A DNA stretch of 64,000 bases, taken from NCBI GenBank assembly GCA_002104935.1, contig MCGT01000001.1:310001-374000 (forward strand), written 5' to 3'. A program made the translations under genes and the position numbers. Source of the DNA: Hesseltinella vesiculosa (taxonomy: Eukaryota; Mucoromycota; Mucoromycetes; Mucorales; Cunninghamellaceae). Below, one piece after another: positions 11,305 to 23,321 of the stretch. The notes below the pieces were generated by a model, which searched no databases, was not told where the DNA came from, and saw nothing but the letters and a program-made list of their open reading frames with translations. Within the stretch, counting starts at the first letter, position 1; each line of letters begins with the position of its first letter.

Positions 11305-11590
11305 CCCATGTAGCTGATGTTACTGGCAAGATCTTTTATTTTTTTAAACTTACAATAAACTCTTAATAAACTCTCAGTGCGCCAATGGACAGCGCTTTCA
11401 ACTGGGAATGCCACAACCAATCAATATTAATGTCACTAGCCAATCAAATTTGGCGAGTGTACTTGCTGAAAGCACGGATTTGGCAACCAAGCGCTGTATT
11501 CCGAAAGAGGAAAAAAAAGAAGAGCAAAAAAAAGGGGCGCCACTTTCTCTTTTTTTAGTTTCTTTTCTCACCCTTTTTTCCCTCTTGACC

Positions 11591-14553
11591 ATGGCGAATG
11601 AACAGACGCCGCTGATCGGCAAACGTCATGGCCATGATGGCGATGCTGGCAGCAGCCATTCTCAAGAACCTCAACCTCCCTTCCACGGCAATGGCCATTG
11701 GTATGGATTAGCTGCCCGTGGCTATGCCTTCTTGCTGATTTTCCTGATCGGCGTAGGTTCTTTTACTGACTGGTATCAAAACCAAATGCCTCGCCCATTG
11801 GGTGATGCTGAAGCCAAGGCTATCGATGGTTTTGCAGGTTTGCACACCTTTAATACCTATGTCAGCCAGTTCCACACTCCTCACCCAGGCAACAGCCACG
11901 AAAATGGCCGCATCCGTTCTTGGATCGCCTCACTCCTTGGCGATTTCCAATCTCAAGCTCAAACCAACCATATCCACATGGAAGTCATCGCCAATGACAC
12001 TGCCAAGACGGGTGTTCAAATCAATTGGTTCACTGATAGTAAGTGATGATGGAGAAAAAAGGGGCTCCGCCGATGAATCTCTACGCGTCGCTCTTGGCAT
12101 TTACCTGTTTCGTTTGCGTTTGATTTGGGTAGACGAATACTGGTTCTGTGACTCTAGAAATGTTCTTGCTAAAATCCATGGCTCTGACCCCGAGTTTGGT
12201 GAACAAACCATCCTTTTAAACGCCCATTTTGGTAAGTACCCAGAGGGAAGTCGAGGCATCTTTGGCTTGGGGGACCCACCTCTCCTTCAGACAGTGTTCC
12301 TACAAGCAATGGCGTCACAGACAATGGCATTTCAGTTGCTGTCCTGTTAGAATTAGTTCGCTACTACGTCCAGCATCCTCCCAAGCACACCATTCTCTTC
12401 TTATTCAACAACTTGGAAGAAGGGGGGTTGATCGGTGCCGAAACGATGGCCACCCACCCCTGGTTTAATCCAGTCAAAGCTTTTATTAACTTGGAAGGCG
12501 CTGGGGCTGGTAAATGGACAAGCCTGCCAAGTGCTTCAAAACACCTCACCTTCTCTCTCTTTTACTTTTAGGTGGCCGTGCTCTTTTATTCCGCAGCAAT
12601 TATCATTTTGGTGTCAAGCAATTGGCAAGTTCGGGCGTTTCGTTTGTACATGGATCACCCATGGGGAATGACATGCTGAAGCGTGGCTGGTTGAGAAGGT
12701 ACAGCCTACCTTTCAGACGTCGAAAGAGTCTCACCCCATTTTTTCCCTCCCTTTGTTTGTAGTGACACCGACTACTCCGTTTTTTCCAAGCACCAGGTGC
12801 CAGGCATGGATATCGCCTTTTACGGTCCCCGCTCCCATTATCACACCCCTCGAGACTCCATCGCTTACATCAAACCAAGTGCCGTCCAATATATGGGTGA
12901 CGTTGCTCTCCATGCCGTCCGTAGCATGGATCAGGCTGGAGCTTGGCCCGAGGTGGAGGATGACCCTGTCATCTATTACGATATCCTCGGTCGGATCATG
13001 ATCACCCTGTCCTTCCCTGCCTTTCAATTCTACAATATCCTCGTTCTGGTCACTGCCCCCCTTGTTTGCCTGTATATGGTGTACCGCGAGCACCCTGACG
13101 TACGCCAAGCCCTACGTATTTTTACCAAGGACACCTGTCGAGGCTTGTTGCTAGTCCTCTTTATTCTATTGGCGACCATCCTTGGCCTTGTCCTTGGTAG
13201 CACGCTCTTATTGACACTCTACCCACTGGCAAGAAGTCGCCCAAAAATAGAATCATTTGACTGACCAGCCTCTCTTTTGCTCCCATGCCATGGTAAACAG
13301 GTGACATACAGCAACGCAGGACTTGTCGTGTTTTACTTGTTCTTTACGGCTTGGTGTTCCATGCTGGGAATGCTTCTCGTCCTTCGGTCACAGCCTTGGA
13401 CATCCGCCTGGTTGAAGGAGAAGCCTGATATCCTTCTCTGTGGCATGAATGGTCTGTGGTGGCTCTTCCTGGTCATGGCCACCTGGTCCGGTAGTCAGGG
13501 CCTGTCTGCGCTTTACTTTGCCATCTACTTTGCCGTCTTTGGTACCCTGGCCTCGGTGATTTATCATTCCATGGATGCCAGCAGTAAGGCACGCATGCCT
13601 TTGATGTTCTCCGTCCAGTTCTTGCTTCCCTACATCCTGATGGTGCAGCTGATCACCATGTCCATGATTTCCCTGCGCCATAGTACAGTCGATGGGTCGC
13701 CCGAAGCAACAGGCAAGTCGAGGATCTATGCTCAGCGAGGGCTAGGTGCTGACGCGCTTGCTTCTTTTCTTGTTTAGTGTATGGCTTCTTTGCTTTACCC
13801 ATTTTGTTGATCGTGATGTCCATGCTGTTCTGGGTACAAAAAGCAGGCCATCTTGGCATTTTGCTCGACAAATCGGTCTTGATCTTGGGCGTGGTGCTCT
13901 TGGCATGCATGCTGGCACATCGCTTCGATGATGGCATGTCGCCCAATAAGATCAGTTTCCATGAGCAATACAACGCCTCGGCGCCAACCTCACAAGTCAC
14001 ATTGCGCACCGCCTATGGCGTCGACACCATCCGGTCGATCCTTGATGCCGATGAGCTCGCGACGTTTCACTGTAACACCGACAACGACGGCCTGGCTGAG
14101 TGCAAATACAACACCACTCGACGACCTGTGTATGCCACCCTGGCACCAGAAAAAGAGTATACTTTTGATATGACCAAGTCCTGCGACAACGACACGTGTA
14201 CAGTGCGAGGCTCCTACTCGGTCCAGCACAGTCTGATCTGCAGAATCCATTTAGAAGAGCACTTTGACCAAGTGCAGTCAGCCTGGATCAACGATGGTCC
14301 GAAACTCACCAATACAACCGTCCAGGCTCTTATCAGTTACACCGACGGGTTTGGCAAGCCTGTTCCATGGGGCTTCACCTACCCAGCATCCGCTCCTCCT
14401 CCTCTTGGCCAATTCTCCTGCTTCTACGATGAATGGGTCAATGGCGAGCTGCCTTCCTTCTTGGCCTTGCACAATGGCATGCCAATGGATACCGTGCTTT
14501 TGGTGCGTGGCGAAGGTCTGTCTCTTGTCCACTACCAATCCTTGACGTTTTAG
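11591..14553 (+). CDS. Vacuolar membrane protease, M28 family (Pff1-like)
   Basis: Predicted zinc metallopeptidase of the vacuolar membrane, related to yeast Pff1 (YBR074W). Seven exons: 11591-12038, 12133-12231, 12291-12509, 12572-12698, 12763-13228, 13301-13712, 13778-14553; 848 residues. After a cytosolic tail (MANEQTPLIGKRHG) and one membrane helix comes the M28 domain: LLNAHFDSVPTSNGVTDNG (His and Asp ligands), FLFNNLEEGGLIGAE (catalytic Glu-Glu), INLEGAGAGGR, SDTDYSVF, and GMDIAFYGPRSHYHTPRD (last His). About eight membrane helices and a lumenal C-terminal domain follow, as in the family. Introns 5 and 6 begin with GC rather than GT (see findings). The start ATG is preceded by a pyrimidine-rich tract. 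Confidence 0.93.
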
Positions 14554-15436
14554 TGCCTCCCCCTCTTGTTTTTATGTTGATCCCCCCCCCAAAAAAAAAA
14601 ATAAAATAAAATAAAAATAAAAATAAAAGCCCGGCCTGATACTTGCACTCAATTATTTTTGGACGAGCTCGACCAGAGGGTAAGGTGAGATTCCAGGCGA
14701 AGGAGGAAAAAGTTGAGGCGCAAAGGTCAGGTAGAAAACAAGTGGCGTTGTGATCAATGTCGAAGAATTTTAAAAAAAGATGGTGACATTGGTCATGGTT
14801 ACATTTTCAGAAAAAAAAGTGTGGCGGTCTCGTCTTCTGAACTCCCAAAAAGAAAAGCGGACCTTTGCAGCCTCAATTTTACAGTTTGTGACGAAGGATC
14901 AAAAAACGCGCTGTCTTTTCTATAACTATTCTTTCTATTAGCAGTAAAATCAATACCTTGGAAAAGATTGTCTGGGATGGTATTTGTTCGTTCATGAACG
15001 AACAGGTTCAGCAAGTCATTAGGAGGGGTGGGAAGAAACTCATCAGGATTGCGGCGCAGGCACAGCCGCCTTTGGTAAAACGGTAACACAACGGAGAAGC
15101 AAGAAACGGGGTCCAGCGATGATGCGTGGCAGTGCTTATGCCAATACGAGGCTTGGCCTTGGTAGGAGAGGTTAGAATAAAACGAGGGATCACAAAACTT
15201 GTGTTTCCACTGCAAGAATGAAATGAGCAAAAATAAAAAAAAACTTCCTTGCACAGGCAGCTTTTCTTTTTTTTAGGCGCGGAGAGCCAAAAATTATTGG
15301 TTCGTGTCACCACACCGCCACAAAAATAGCAGCAATTTCATTAACCTCTTTCTCATTTTCTTTTTCACTTCCTTTTTGTTTACCACCCATCCATTCCTTT
15401 TTTTTTTATTTTTTTTTTTTTTCTGACATTGTTCAA
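14554..15436. other. intergenic, promoter of the wall protein gene
   Basis: 880 bp. A low-complexity stretch of AAAAT-type repeats lies at 14590-14628, and T-rich DNA precedes the next ATG. An ORF on the reverse strand here has no coding character. No gene was found. Confidence 0.5.
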
Positions 15437-18400
15437 ATGAAAGTATCAACTCATTTGGCAAGTCTGTCTGTAGTGGCTGCTATGGCCTTGCAGTTCAGTA
15501 GCTTTGTTGAGGCCAGTCCTTTGTTCACCAGCCTCACCAACGGAAACGGTCCTGTCCATGCCAACGAAGATTACTCAACAGCTGATTCTGGTTGTCAAGG
15601 TAAGCTTTGCACTATCCCTGTACTTCAAACAACAATCATACTTATCAACTATTGTTCCTGTAGATTTCCGCTTCACTAACCCTGTCGCCAATGGTAATGT
15701 TTCGTTTTTTTTTTTTTTTTTTTTTGTTATCGCCCCCTGCCTCCTTGCTTCTTCCCGTTACTTCATTATCATTCTCGTGCCCATTGTTTTCATTTTTTTT
15801 TTCTCTGTTCTTTTTATTTCTTTTTATCCTCTCCCGTGAATCTGATGCTAAACTCATCCCTTTTTTTAATTGATGCGCGTGCATCCTTTAGGTATCTCCT
15901 TTGTTGAAGATTCAAAGCACATTGTTTCTTGGCAAGCTCCCCAAAACCTTGGCACAGTTGATTTGACTTTAGTGCCCGTGAATGGTGCTTCTCAACCCAT
16001 CAGTCTCGGTTCTTATGGTACGTTGCACATTAACCCTGTGAGCCACAGTGATACCGAACAGCCACATTTACGCTTTCCAATTTTTTTTTCCCTCCCATAG
16101 ATGGCTCACGCGGCGCCTCTGAAGATCTCTCTTTGAAACTGGAAGGTCGTCAACATGGCGAATACTACTTCCACCTCGCCTCCTCTCAGTGCTATACCGA
16201 TTCGGTCCATTTCCAAATCACCCCTACCCAACACAACAACGACCAATTTGAAGCAAAAATTGGTGAATACCGTCCACAACAAGGCGGTTTTGCTCAAAAT
16301 GATATCGACCGCATTCTTCAAGAAGCCGACTCCACCAGTCACCCCAACGGTGTGAATGATGTCTTGGACGAAATGCATCGCATCACCGATCACGCTAACT
16401 TCCATGATGGCACCTACCATCCCAACGGCGTGAACGATATCTTGGACGAAATGCACCGCATCACTGATCACGCAAACTTCCACGATGGCACTTATCATCC
16501 CAACGGCGTGAACGATATCTTGGACGAAATGCACCGCATCAGTGACCAAGATGGCTCCCATTCCAACGATGTCACTCAACAAGACAGTGGTGTCCTGGAA
16601 GGTGTTCACTCCAACCACCACAACCCCTCCCACACTGACAATGGTGTGAGCCAGCAAGGCGGCCGTACCCAAGATGGCCACTCGAACGAAGTTGTCACCC
16701 CACAAGTCCAAGGCCAACATATCGATGACGCCAGTCTTGATATCATCCTGGAAGAAGCCTCTCAAGGCCATCGCAACGACTTGGCTGCCACCATTGATGA
16801 CCTCGGCAACAGTGTCCTCAATAGCACCGATACTATCCTAAATGAAATAGCCAGCATTATCCATGCCAGCGGTCAAGGCAGCAGTCAAGGCAATGGCCAA
16901 GGCACCAATGGCCAAGGCAATGGTCAAGGCACCAACGGCCAAGGCAACGGCCAAGGCAACGGCCAAGGCAACGGTGATGGTTCCCATCACAACACCGCTG
17001 GTATCCATAAAGATGCTGTTCAACCTCTCTCCACGCATCAGGACTTCAAGACCTACATCGACTCCCTTGATCAACAATACAAATCCTACGTAAACAATGC
17101 TCGCCAGGAAGACGCCGCCAAGGGCCATGAAAACGAAGCCGCCGGTGCCGAAAACTACCACACGGACGACGCCAGCCGCTGGTTCACCAACGAAGACCGA
17201 CGCACTGGCACCCATGCTAAGAGCAAGCGTGATTACATGAAGGCCAAGAAAGCCAAGTCCAAGGCCAAGCGTGCTCTGGGTGACCACCCCTCCTGGGCCG
17301 TCGATGAAACTGGCTATTTCACCAACGATGACCGCCGCGACCAAACCGGCCACAATGATGGCAGCTGGGTCACTGACCAGCTCGATACCGTCGTCTCGGA
17401 AGTCGCTCCTAACCACCACCAAAACGATCACGAATGGAACGTGCACGAAAACTCTGCTGACGAGTCTGCTGGACGCTCGCAAACTCCCGGTGATCACAAC
17501 AACGTCTCTACTCCCGGCTCTTCAAACCAGCACGATAACAACACCCCTCGCTGGCAAGCGGCCGGTGATCACAGCAACGTTTCCACCCCTGGCTCCCCTG
17601 CTCTGTCAACCTCTGGCTCTACCAACCCTGATGAAGACTCGCATTGGAGCTCTGTCCACACTGACGTCGCTGATGCCGATCGCTCTCAATCTGCCCAAGA
17701 TCACGACAATGGCAATACATGGGTTTCCAACGACGCTGACGTGTCCACTCCCGGTCATGCTGTGGGCCCTACTCCTGGCGCTTCCAATGATTTGCACTGG
17801 GCTTCCGAGCACATGGATGTTGCTGATGCTGACCGCTCTCAATCTGGCCGTAGCCATGACGATGATACCGGCTGGAACATTTCTCCCCCTCACGGCAACG
17901 ACGTCCGCTGGGGTTCCGACGATGTCAACAACCACGTCGACGAAGTCCCTGACCACGTCATGGTCGAAAGCTCTGAAACCACTGGTGGACATGGCAATGA
18001 CCTCCACTGGGACATGAGCCACCAAGATGTCTCCACTCCTGGCTCCTCCAACGAAATCCCTGACCACATCGCCGTTGAAAGCTCTGAAACCACTGGTGAA
18101 CACGGCAATGACGTCCGCTGGGGTTCCGACGATGTCAACAACCACGTCGACGACGTCCCTGACCACATCATGGTCGAAAGCTCTGAAACCACTGGTGGAC
18201 ATGGCAATGACCTCCACTGGGACATGAGCCACCAAGATGTCTCCACTCCTGGCTCCTCCAACGAAATCCCTGACCACATCGCCGTTGAAAGCTCTGAAAC
18301 CACTGGTGAACACGGCAACGACGTCCGCTGGGGTTCCGACGATGTCAACAACCACGTCGACGACGTCCCTGACCACATCATGGTCGAAAGCTCTGAAACC

Positions 18401-19978
18401 ACTGGTGAACATGGCAATGACCTCCACTGGGACATGAGCCACCAAGATGTCTCCACTCCTGGCTCCTCCAACGAAATCCCTGACCACATCGCCGTTGAAA
18501 GCTCTGAAACCACTGGTGAACACGGCAACGACGTCCGCTGGGGTTCCGATGATGTCAACAACCACGTCGACGACGTCCCTGACCACATCATGGTCGAAAG
18601 CTCTGAAACCACCGGTGAACACGGCAACGACGTCCGCTGGGGTTCCGATGATGTCAACAACCACGTCGACGAAGTCCCTGACCACATCATGGTCGAAAGC
18701 TCTGAAACCACTGGTGAACACGGCAACGACGTCCGCTGGGGTTCCGATGATGTCAACAACCACGTTGACGAAGTCCCTGACCACGTCATGGTCGAAAGCT
18801 CTGAAACCACCGGTGAACATGGCAATGATGTCCGCTGGGGTTCTGACGATGTCCGCTGGGACGTGAGCCACGATGATGTCTCCACTCCTGGCTCCTCCAA
18901 CGACAACAACTGGGCTGCCAACACTGCCGATGTCGCTGACGATGTCAAGGTCACTAGCTCTGAAACCATTGGCGAGCACGGCAATGATGTCCGCTGGGGT
19001 TCCGACGATGTCCGCTGGGACGTGAGCCACGATGATGTCTCCACTCCTGGCTCCTCCAACGACAACAACTGGGCTGCCAACACTGCCGACGTAGCTGACG
19101 ATGTCAAGGTCACTAGCTCTGAAACCATTGGCGAGCACGGCAATGATGTCCGCTGGGGTTCCGACGATGTCCGCTGGGACGTGAGCCACGATGATGTCTC
19201 CACTCCTGGCTCCTCCAACGACAACAACTGGGCTGCCAACACTGCCGACGTCGCTGACGATGTCAAGGTCACTAGCTCTGAAACCATTGGCGAGCACGGC
19301 AATGATGTCCGCTGGGGCTCCGACGATGTCCGCTGGGACGTGAGCCACGATGATGTCTCCACTCCTGGCTCCTCCAACGACAACAACTGGGCTGCCAACA
19401 CTGCCGACGTCGCTGACGATGTCAAGGTCACTAGCTCTGAAACCATTGGCGAGCACGGCAATGATGTCCGCTGGGGCTCCGACGATGTCCGCTGGGACGT
19501 GAGCCACGATGATGTCTCCACTCCTGGCTCCTCCAACGACAACAACTGGGCTGCCAACACTGCCGACGTCGCTGACGATGTCAAGGTCACTAGCTCTGAA
19601 ACCATTGGCGAGCACGGCAACAACGTCCGCTGGGGTTCCGACGATGTCAACAACCACGTCGACGAAGTCCCTGACCATGTCAAGGTTGAAAGCTCTGAAA
19701 CCACTGGTGGACATGACAATGACCAACGCTGGACCACGGCCCATGAAGATGTCTCCACTCCCGGCTCCTCCAACGACATCCGCTGGGACATGAGCCACGA
19801 ATTCCATAATGATGTGTCTACTCCTGGCTCCTCCAACCATGCCGATGCTGATCAATTCTTCACTGAAGATGGCCGCTACTCCCAAGCTGGTGATAACCAT
19901 GGCAACGACATCCACTGGTCTGCTGAGGAACCTACTTCTATCGAAGGCACTCACAAGAACGAACCCATCCCCTGGTAG
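15437..19978 (+). CDS. Secreted Kre9/Knh1-like protein with long tandem repeats
   Basis: Four exons: 15437-15599, 15664-15693, 15892-16017, 16101-19978; 1398 residues. Residues 1-26 form a signal peptide (MKVSTHLASLSVVAAMALQF). Residues 55-145 resemble the Kre9/Knh1 (Ser-Thr-rich GPI protein) domain: FTNPVANGISF, SKHIVSWQAP, VDLTLVPVNG, GEYYFHLASS, DSVHFQITPT. The rest is acidic and Asn/Asp/His/Ser-rich, arranged as several tandem repeat families (separate entries). A basic stretch near residues 480-500 contains KSKR and KAKR, possible Kex2 cleavage sites. The C terminus (NEPIPW) has no hydrophobic GPI-anchor tail, so the protein is probably secreted or held in the wall by other means. It is likely a structural wall or spore-surface protein; this is inference. 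Confidence 0.85.
16340..16550 (+). repeat. 78-bp coding tandem repeat, about 3 copies (26-residue unit)
   Basis: Inside the wall protein exon, starts at 16340, 16418 and 16496. The unit encodes HPNGVNDILDEMHRITDHAN plus FHDGTY; the third copy diverges after EMHRISD. An LDEM(H) helix-like motif recurs later as DIILEEA and TILNEIA. Confidence 0.9.
16870..16985 (+). repeat. Gly-Gln-Gly-Asn short coding repeat
   Basis: Imperfect 6-18 bp repeats encoding GQGNGQGTNGQGNGQ and similar. It is a flexible low-complexity linker in the wall protein. Confidence 0.9.
17990..18817 (+). repeat. Higher-order repeat: three 210-bp units then two 99-bp units
   Basis: Units start at 17990, 18200 and 18410 (70 residues each: a 37-residue HGNDLHWDMSHQDVSTPGSS part plus a 33-residue HGNDVRWGSDDVNNHVD part), followed by the 33-residue part alone at 18620 and 18719. 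Copies differ by only a few, mostly synonymous, bases. Confidence 0.92.
18818..19612 (+). repeat. Five 159-bp tandem repeats (53-residue unit)
   Basis: Units start at 18818, 18977, 19136, 19295 and 19454. Each encodes HGNDVRWGSDDVRWDVSHDD followed by VSTPGSSNDNNWAANTADVA and DDVKVTSSETIGE. Protein units are identical or nearly so and the DNA differs at a handful of third positions, which suggests recent duplication or gene conversion. Confidence 0.95.
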
Positions 19979-20699
19979 AAGATTAAAAGATTAGTGTGAA
20001 CCATAATCTCTTTTTTTTCTCTTCCGCCCTTTTTTCCCCATCCCCGTTTACCCTGCTTAGCTCATAGATGCGATACATTCACTCACTTTTTGGGCTGTCC
20101 TTTCCTTGTATCAATATCCCTTCCTTGTTGTAATATCAAATGTGTGACCTGAAATAAAAACTGACTTATATGCCCACAATGAATACATGGGTTGCTCGGT
20201 AGAGTCTTCGGACCGAGCTTGAAAGAAAAGAAAACTAGGCAAAACTTGCTTTCACAAAAATCGAGTTTAACACGAATATGAAGTGCTATTGGCTGGGAGC
20301 TACTCCGAGGGACGGCTTTTATTTTTGCCCCATGATTCCCACTGTCAGATCGTCACTGCACTTCTACCCTGCATTCGATGATAGGCAGGTAGTGAAGAAG
20401 AAAAGGCTTACGATAACATGCATACGTTGTATAAGCCCGGTTTTATAGTCTCGGACCTAAAAAAGAAATAAATCCAGTCAAACCTCGCCGTTGACAATGC
20501 TGCTTACGGGTGTGGGGAAATTTCTGAACGGAAAAAGGGTCAAAGCGTCTCCTGTTTCAAATGATTGGTTCGATCCCCTTTTTCAAAGCGTAAGCAAACT
20601 TCCCACATTTAAATATTTACCCGACTTTCTTTTTTTATACAGCTATTCTTCACTTTTGCTGCCCTCTTTTCTTTAAACATTCTAGACGTAACCTTTAAC
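19979..20699. other. intergenic
   Basis: 720 bp holding the wall-protein trailer (AATAAA near 20154) and the promoter of the acyl-CoA synthetase. No gene was seen. Confidence 0.5.
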
Positions 20700-21381
20700 A
20701 TGATCTACAAATCAGATATTCCCGACTTTGACATTCCTGACCTTGATATCTTTACTTTTTTGTACCATAACAACGAATATGACCAATCGCCAGATAAGAT
20801 CCTGTCAGTCCAAGCTGAAAACGGCGCCTCCTTGACTCGTGCCCAGATCAAAGATCGCGTTTCTCGATTGGCCGCTGGTTGGAAGCAGACCCTAGGCTTA
20901 GGCAGAGGGGATGTTGTTGCTGTGTTTGCTCCTAACCAGTATGATCACGTCATGCTCTACCTGTCCTTGCTGGCGACTGGCTGCACCATCACGCCTGGGT
21001 AAACTTCATTTTTTCCCAGGGGACATTAGTCACCCAGCCAGTGCCTCATATTTTCTTTTCTTTTCCTTTTATCCAGTAACCCTGGCTATACAGAAAGCGA
21101 GTTCCACCATCAAGTGTCCAATTCAGGTGCCAATGCATTGATCACCGTTCCTGAGCTGCTACCCGTGTTGCTCAAAGTATGCGAACAGACAGGTATCCAG
21201 CGCGATCGCATCTTTGTCTTTGGTAACCAAGAAGCCGACGGCATCCTCCCATTTTACTCCCTGATCCCTAAAGACGGCAGCCGTATCACCGAGGCACCTT
21301 CTGGCATTGTTCCTTCGGAAGATGTCGCCTTCATTTGCTTTTCTTCTGGCACCACCGGCAAAGCTAGTAAGTGTCATGGCC

Positions 21382-21412
<31 letters not shown>

Positions 21413-22805
21413 GGAGCATTCAACCAGGCCATTCCCATTTTCTATAGAGGGTGTTGAATTGACGCATCGCAATTTTGTGGGCGAAATCGTTACCAATGTC
21501 AAATTTGACCCCGCTACTTTTAGCGACCAAGACGTGTTGAGTAATGATCCGATATACGCTACCCTTGCTCAGTTGACTCATTTTCTCCTGTTTCTCCCTT
21601 AGGTGCCTTCCTCCCATTCTTCCACATTTACGGCTTGGCGTTATGTTTTAACAGCTTCTACCGAAGCAGCCTGATGGTGGTGCTGAAAAAGTTTGATCTG
21701 GAAGTCTTCCTCAAATGCATCCAAAAATACAAAGTGACAATCGGCAGTATTGTTCCTCCCATTGCTGTTATCTTGGCAAAGCACCCTCTTGTCCGTCAAT
21801 TCGATCTGTCCTCTCTCCGTATTTTGAGCAGTGGTTAGTGGCGTCATTTTTACACGGGGCACGCGTGCTCATTTTTATTCTTTTTTTGTCTTACCCTTCA
21901 TAGGTGCAGCGCCTCTGGGGCAAGAGCATATCGAAGCTGTTAACCGTGTCATCCCAGCCGTCATCCGTCAAGGTCAGCCATCCCTTTTTTTTTCGGCAAA
22001 AGGTTCTAATGTTTTCTTTTCCTGGTCTTTTTCAACAGGTTTTGGTATGACTGAAACTACTGGGGGCGTCATTATTCAAAAATCCGCTAACATTGTGCCT
22101 GGATCGATCGGCGTGTTGGTCGCCAACAATCAAGCGAGGATCGTTGACGAACAAGGCAATGGTAAGTAGCCGGGAAAAAGCGAGGCGATGACGTTTATTC
22201 TTATCTTTCATTTCATAGACGTGGGCCCTGATCAGCGTGGCGAATTGCTTGTGCGTGGTGTGTCTGTAATGAAGGGTTATCACAACAACCCTGAAGCCAA
22301 TGCAAACACGTTTACCAAGGATGGGTGGATGCGCACTGGTGATGTGGCTGTGTTCAGATCCGATAGCAAGCAATTCTTTATCGTTGACCGTATGAAAGAA
22401 TTGATCAAGACCAATGGTTTCCAAGTCCCTCCTGCAGGTAAGTGTTGGCATCTTTGGATTTTTAAAAAAAAGACTTATTCTCTTTTTCAAGAATTGGAAG
22501 CCCTGCTGTTAAGCAATGACAAGGTCGCTGACTGTGCCGTGGTAGGCGTGTACAGCGCCAAGGATGCGACTGAATACCCCCGTGCCTACGTAGTTCTGCA
22601 AGCTGGTACACCTGAATCTGAAGAAACAGCAAAAGAAATCTCTGGCTTTGTAGCCAGTCGAGTGGTTCGCTACAAGCGACTGGGCGGTGGTGTGCGCTTC
22701 ATCAAGGCCGTGCCCAAGAGTGCATCGGGCAAGATTCTACGCAAGGATATCAAGCAGTGGATCAAGGAAGAAGAATCCTGCAAGCAGTCCCAGGCCAAGC
22801 TGTAA
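20700..22805 (+). CDS. 4-coumarate:CoA ligase-like acyl-CoA synthetase, peroxisomal (AKL end)
   Basis: Adenylate-forming enzyme that couples a carboxylic acid to CoA by way of an acyl-AMP. Eight exons: 20700-20998, 21077-21366, 21448-21540, 21603-21833, 21904-21972, 22039-22161, 22219-22437, 22492-22805; 545 residues, typical for the 4CL family. Motifs seen: P-loop SSGTTGKAKGVELTHRN, PFFHIYG, GFGMTETTG, the hinge region GWMRTGDVA, DRMKELIKTNGFQVPPAELE, and the C-terminal catalytic Lys in PKSASGKILRKD. The protein ends QAKL, a conserved variant of the type 1 peroxisomal signal, so it probably works in peroxisomes. The substrate (fatty acid, phenylpropanoid or other) cannot be told. Intron 2 contains an A-run of about 28. 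Confidence 0.93.
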
Positions 22806-23321
22806 CAGCATGCTCTGCAATATGTATTTTATAAAATAGCAACTCTACAGTATAAAAAAAATGCCTGCGTTTTTCTGCGCCTCGTCTGCGCGTGAAATTT
22901 AAAAAACTACAGGAGTGTGCCGACTAGCTTTTTTTTTTTTTCTCAACATTCTTCACTTGACAAATGCATTTACAGGTTGCACCGAAAAGGTGCATCCCAT
23001 GGTCTTTGTTGGGAATGGTAATAAGATCTCTTTTGCCACGACCTTGTGCCATTGTTCGTAAAAGGTCATTTCCTTAACCTTTCCTTTATTTTTTTATTTT
23101 TTTTTTTTTTTTGGGTGAGGGTAGATACGACCAGCCAGGCCAGTTCGTCCTTTTCAACATGCGCCCAACTGGTCAAAATCATTGCACTCAACATCACGTC
23201 TGCTACGATCTACTTACGCGTATGCCATAATTTGAAAAGCTACCGGCTTACCGAACGATAAGATCTGGCCCATTAACCCCAATTTTTCTTTTGTTCTTCG
23301 CTCCTTCTCGACAGACCACGA
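22806..23321. other. intergenic
   Basis: 515 bp with T-runs at 22930-22942 and 23088-23114; holds the ABC transporter promoter. The base pattern CGACAG just before 23322 resembles an acceptor, so a short upstream exon of the transporter gene cannot be excluded. Confidence 0.4.

Noticed and set aside
17990..19612. Regular tandem repeats reminiscent of a CRISPR or satellite array
   Set aside because: Units are contiguous without unique spacers, all multiples of three, and continue one reading frame; they are coding repeats in a eukaryotic gene.
17606..19954. Minus-strand open frame of 782 codons (and another, 17890-19836, of 648 codons) antisense to the repeat protein
   Set aside because: They mirror the tandem repeats: a stop-free reverse frame in one unit stays open in every copy. 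The translations are repetitive Val/Ala/Asp or Ser/Glu-rich strings without domain, signal peptide or splice structure.
20555..20590. GGTTCGATCCCC, like a tRNA T-loop, upstream of the acyl-CoA synthetase
   Set aside because: No matching A box, acceptor stem or anticodon stem could be folded around it.
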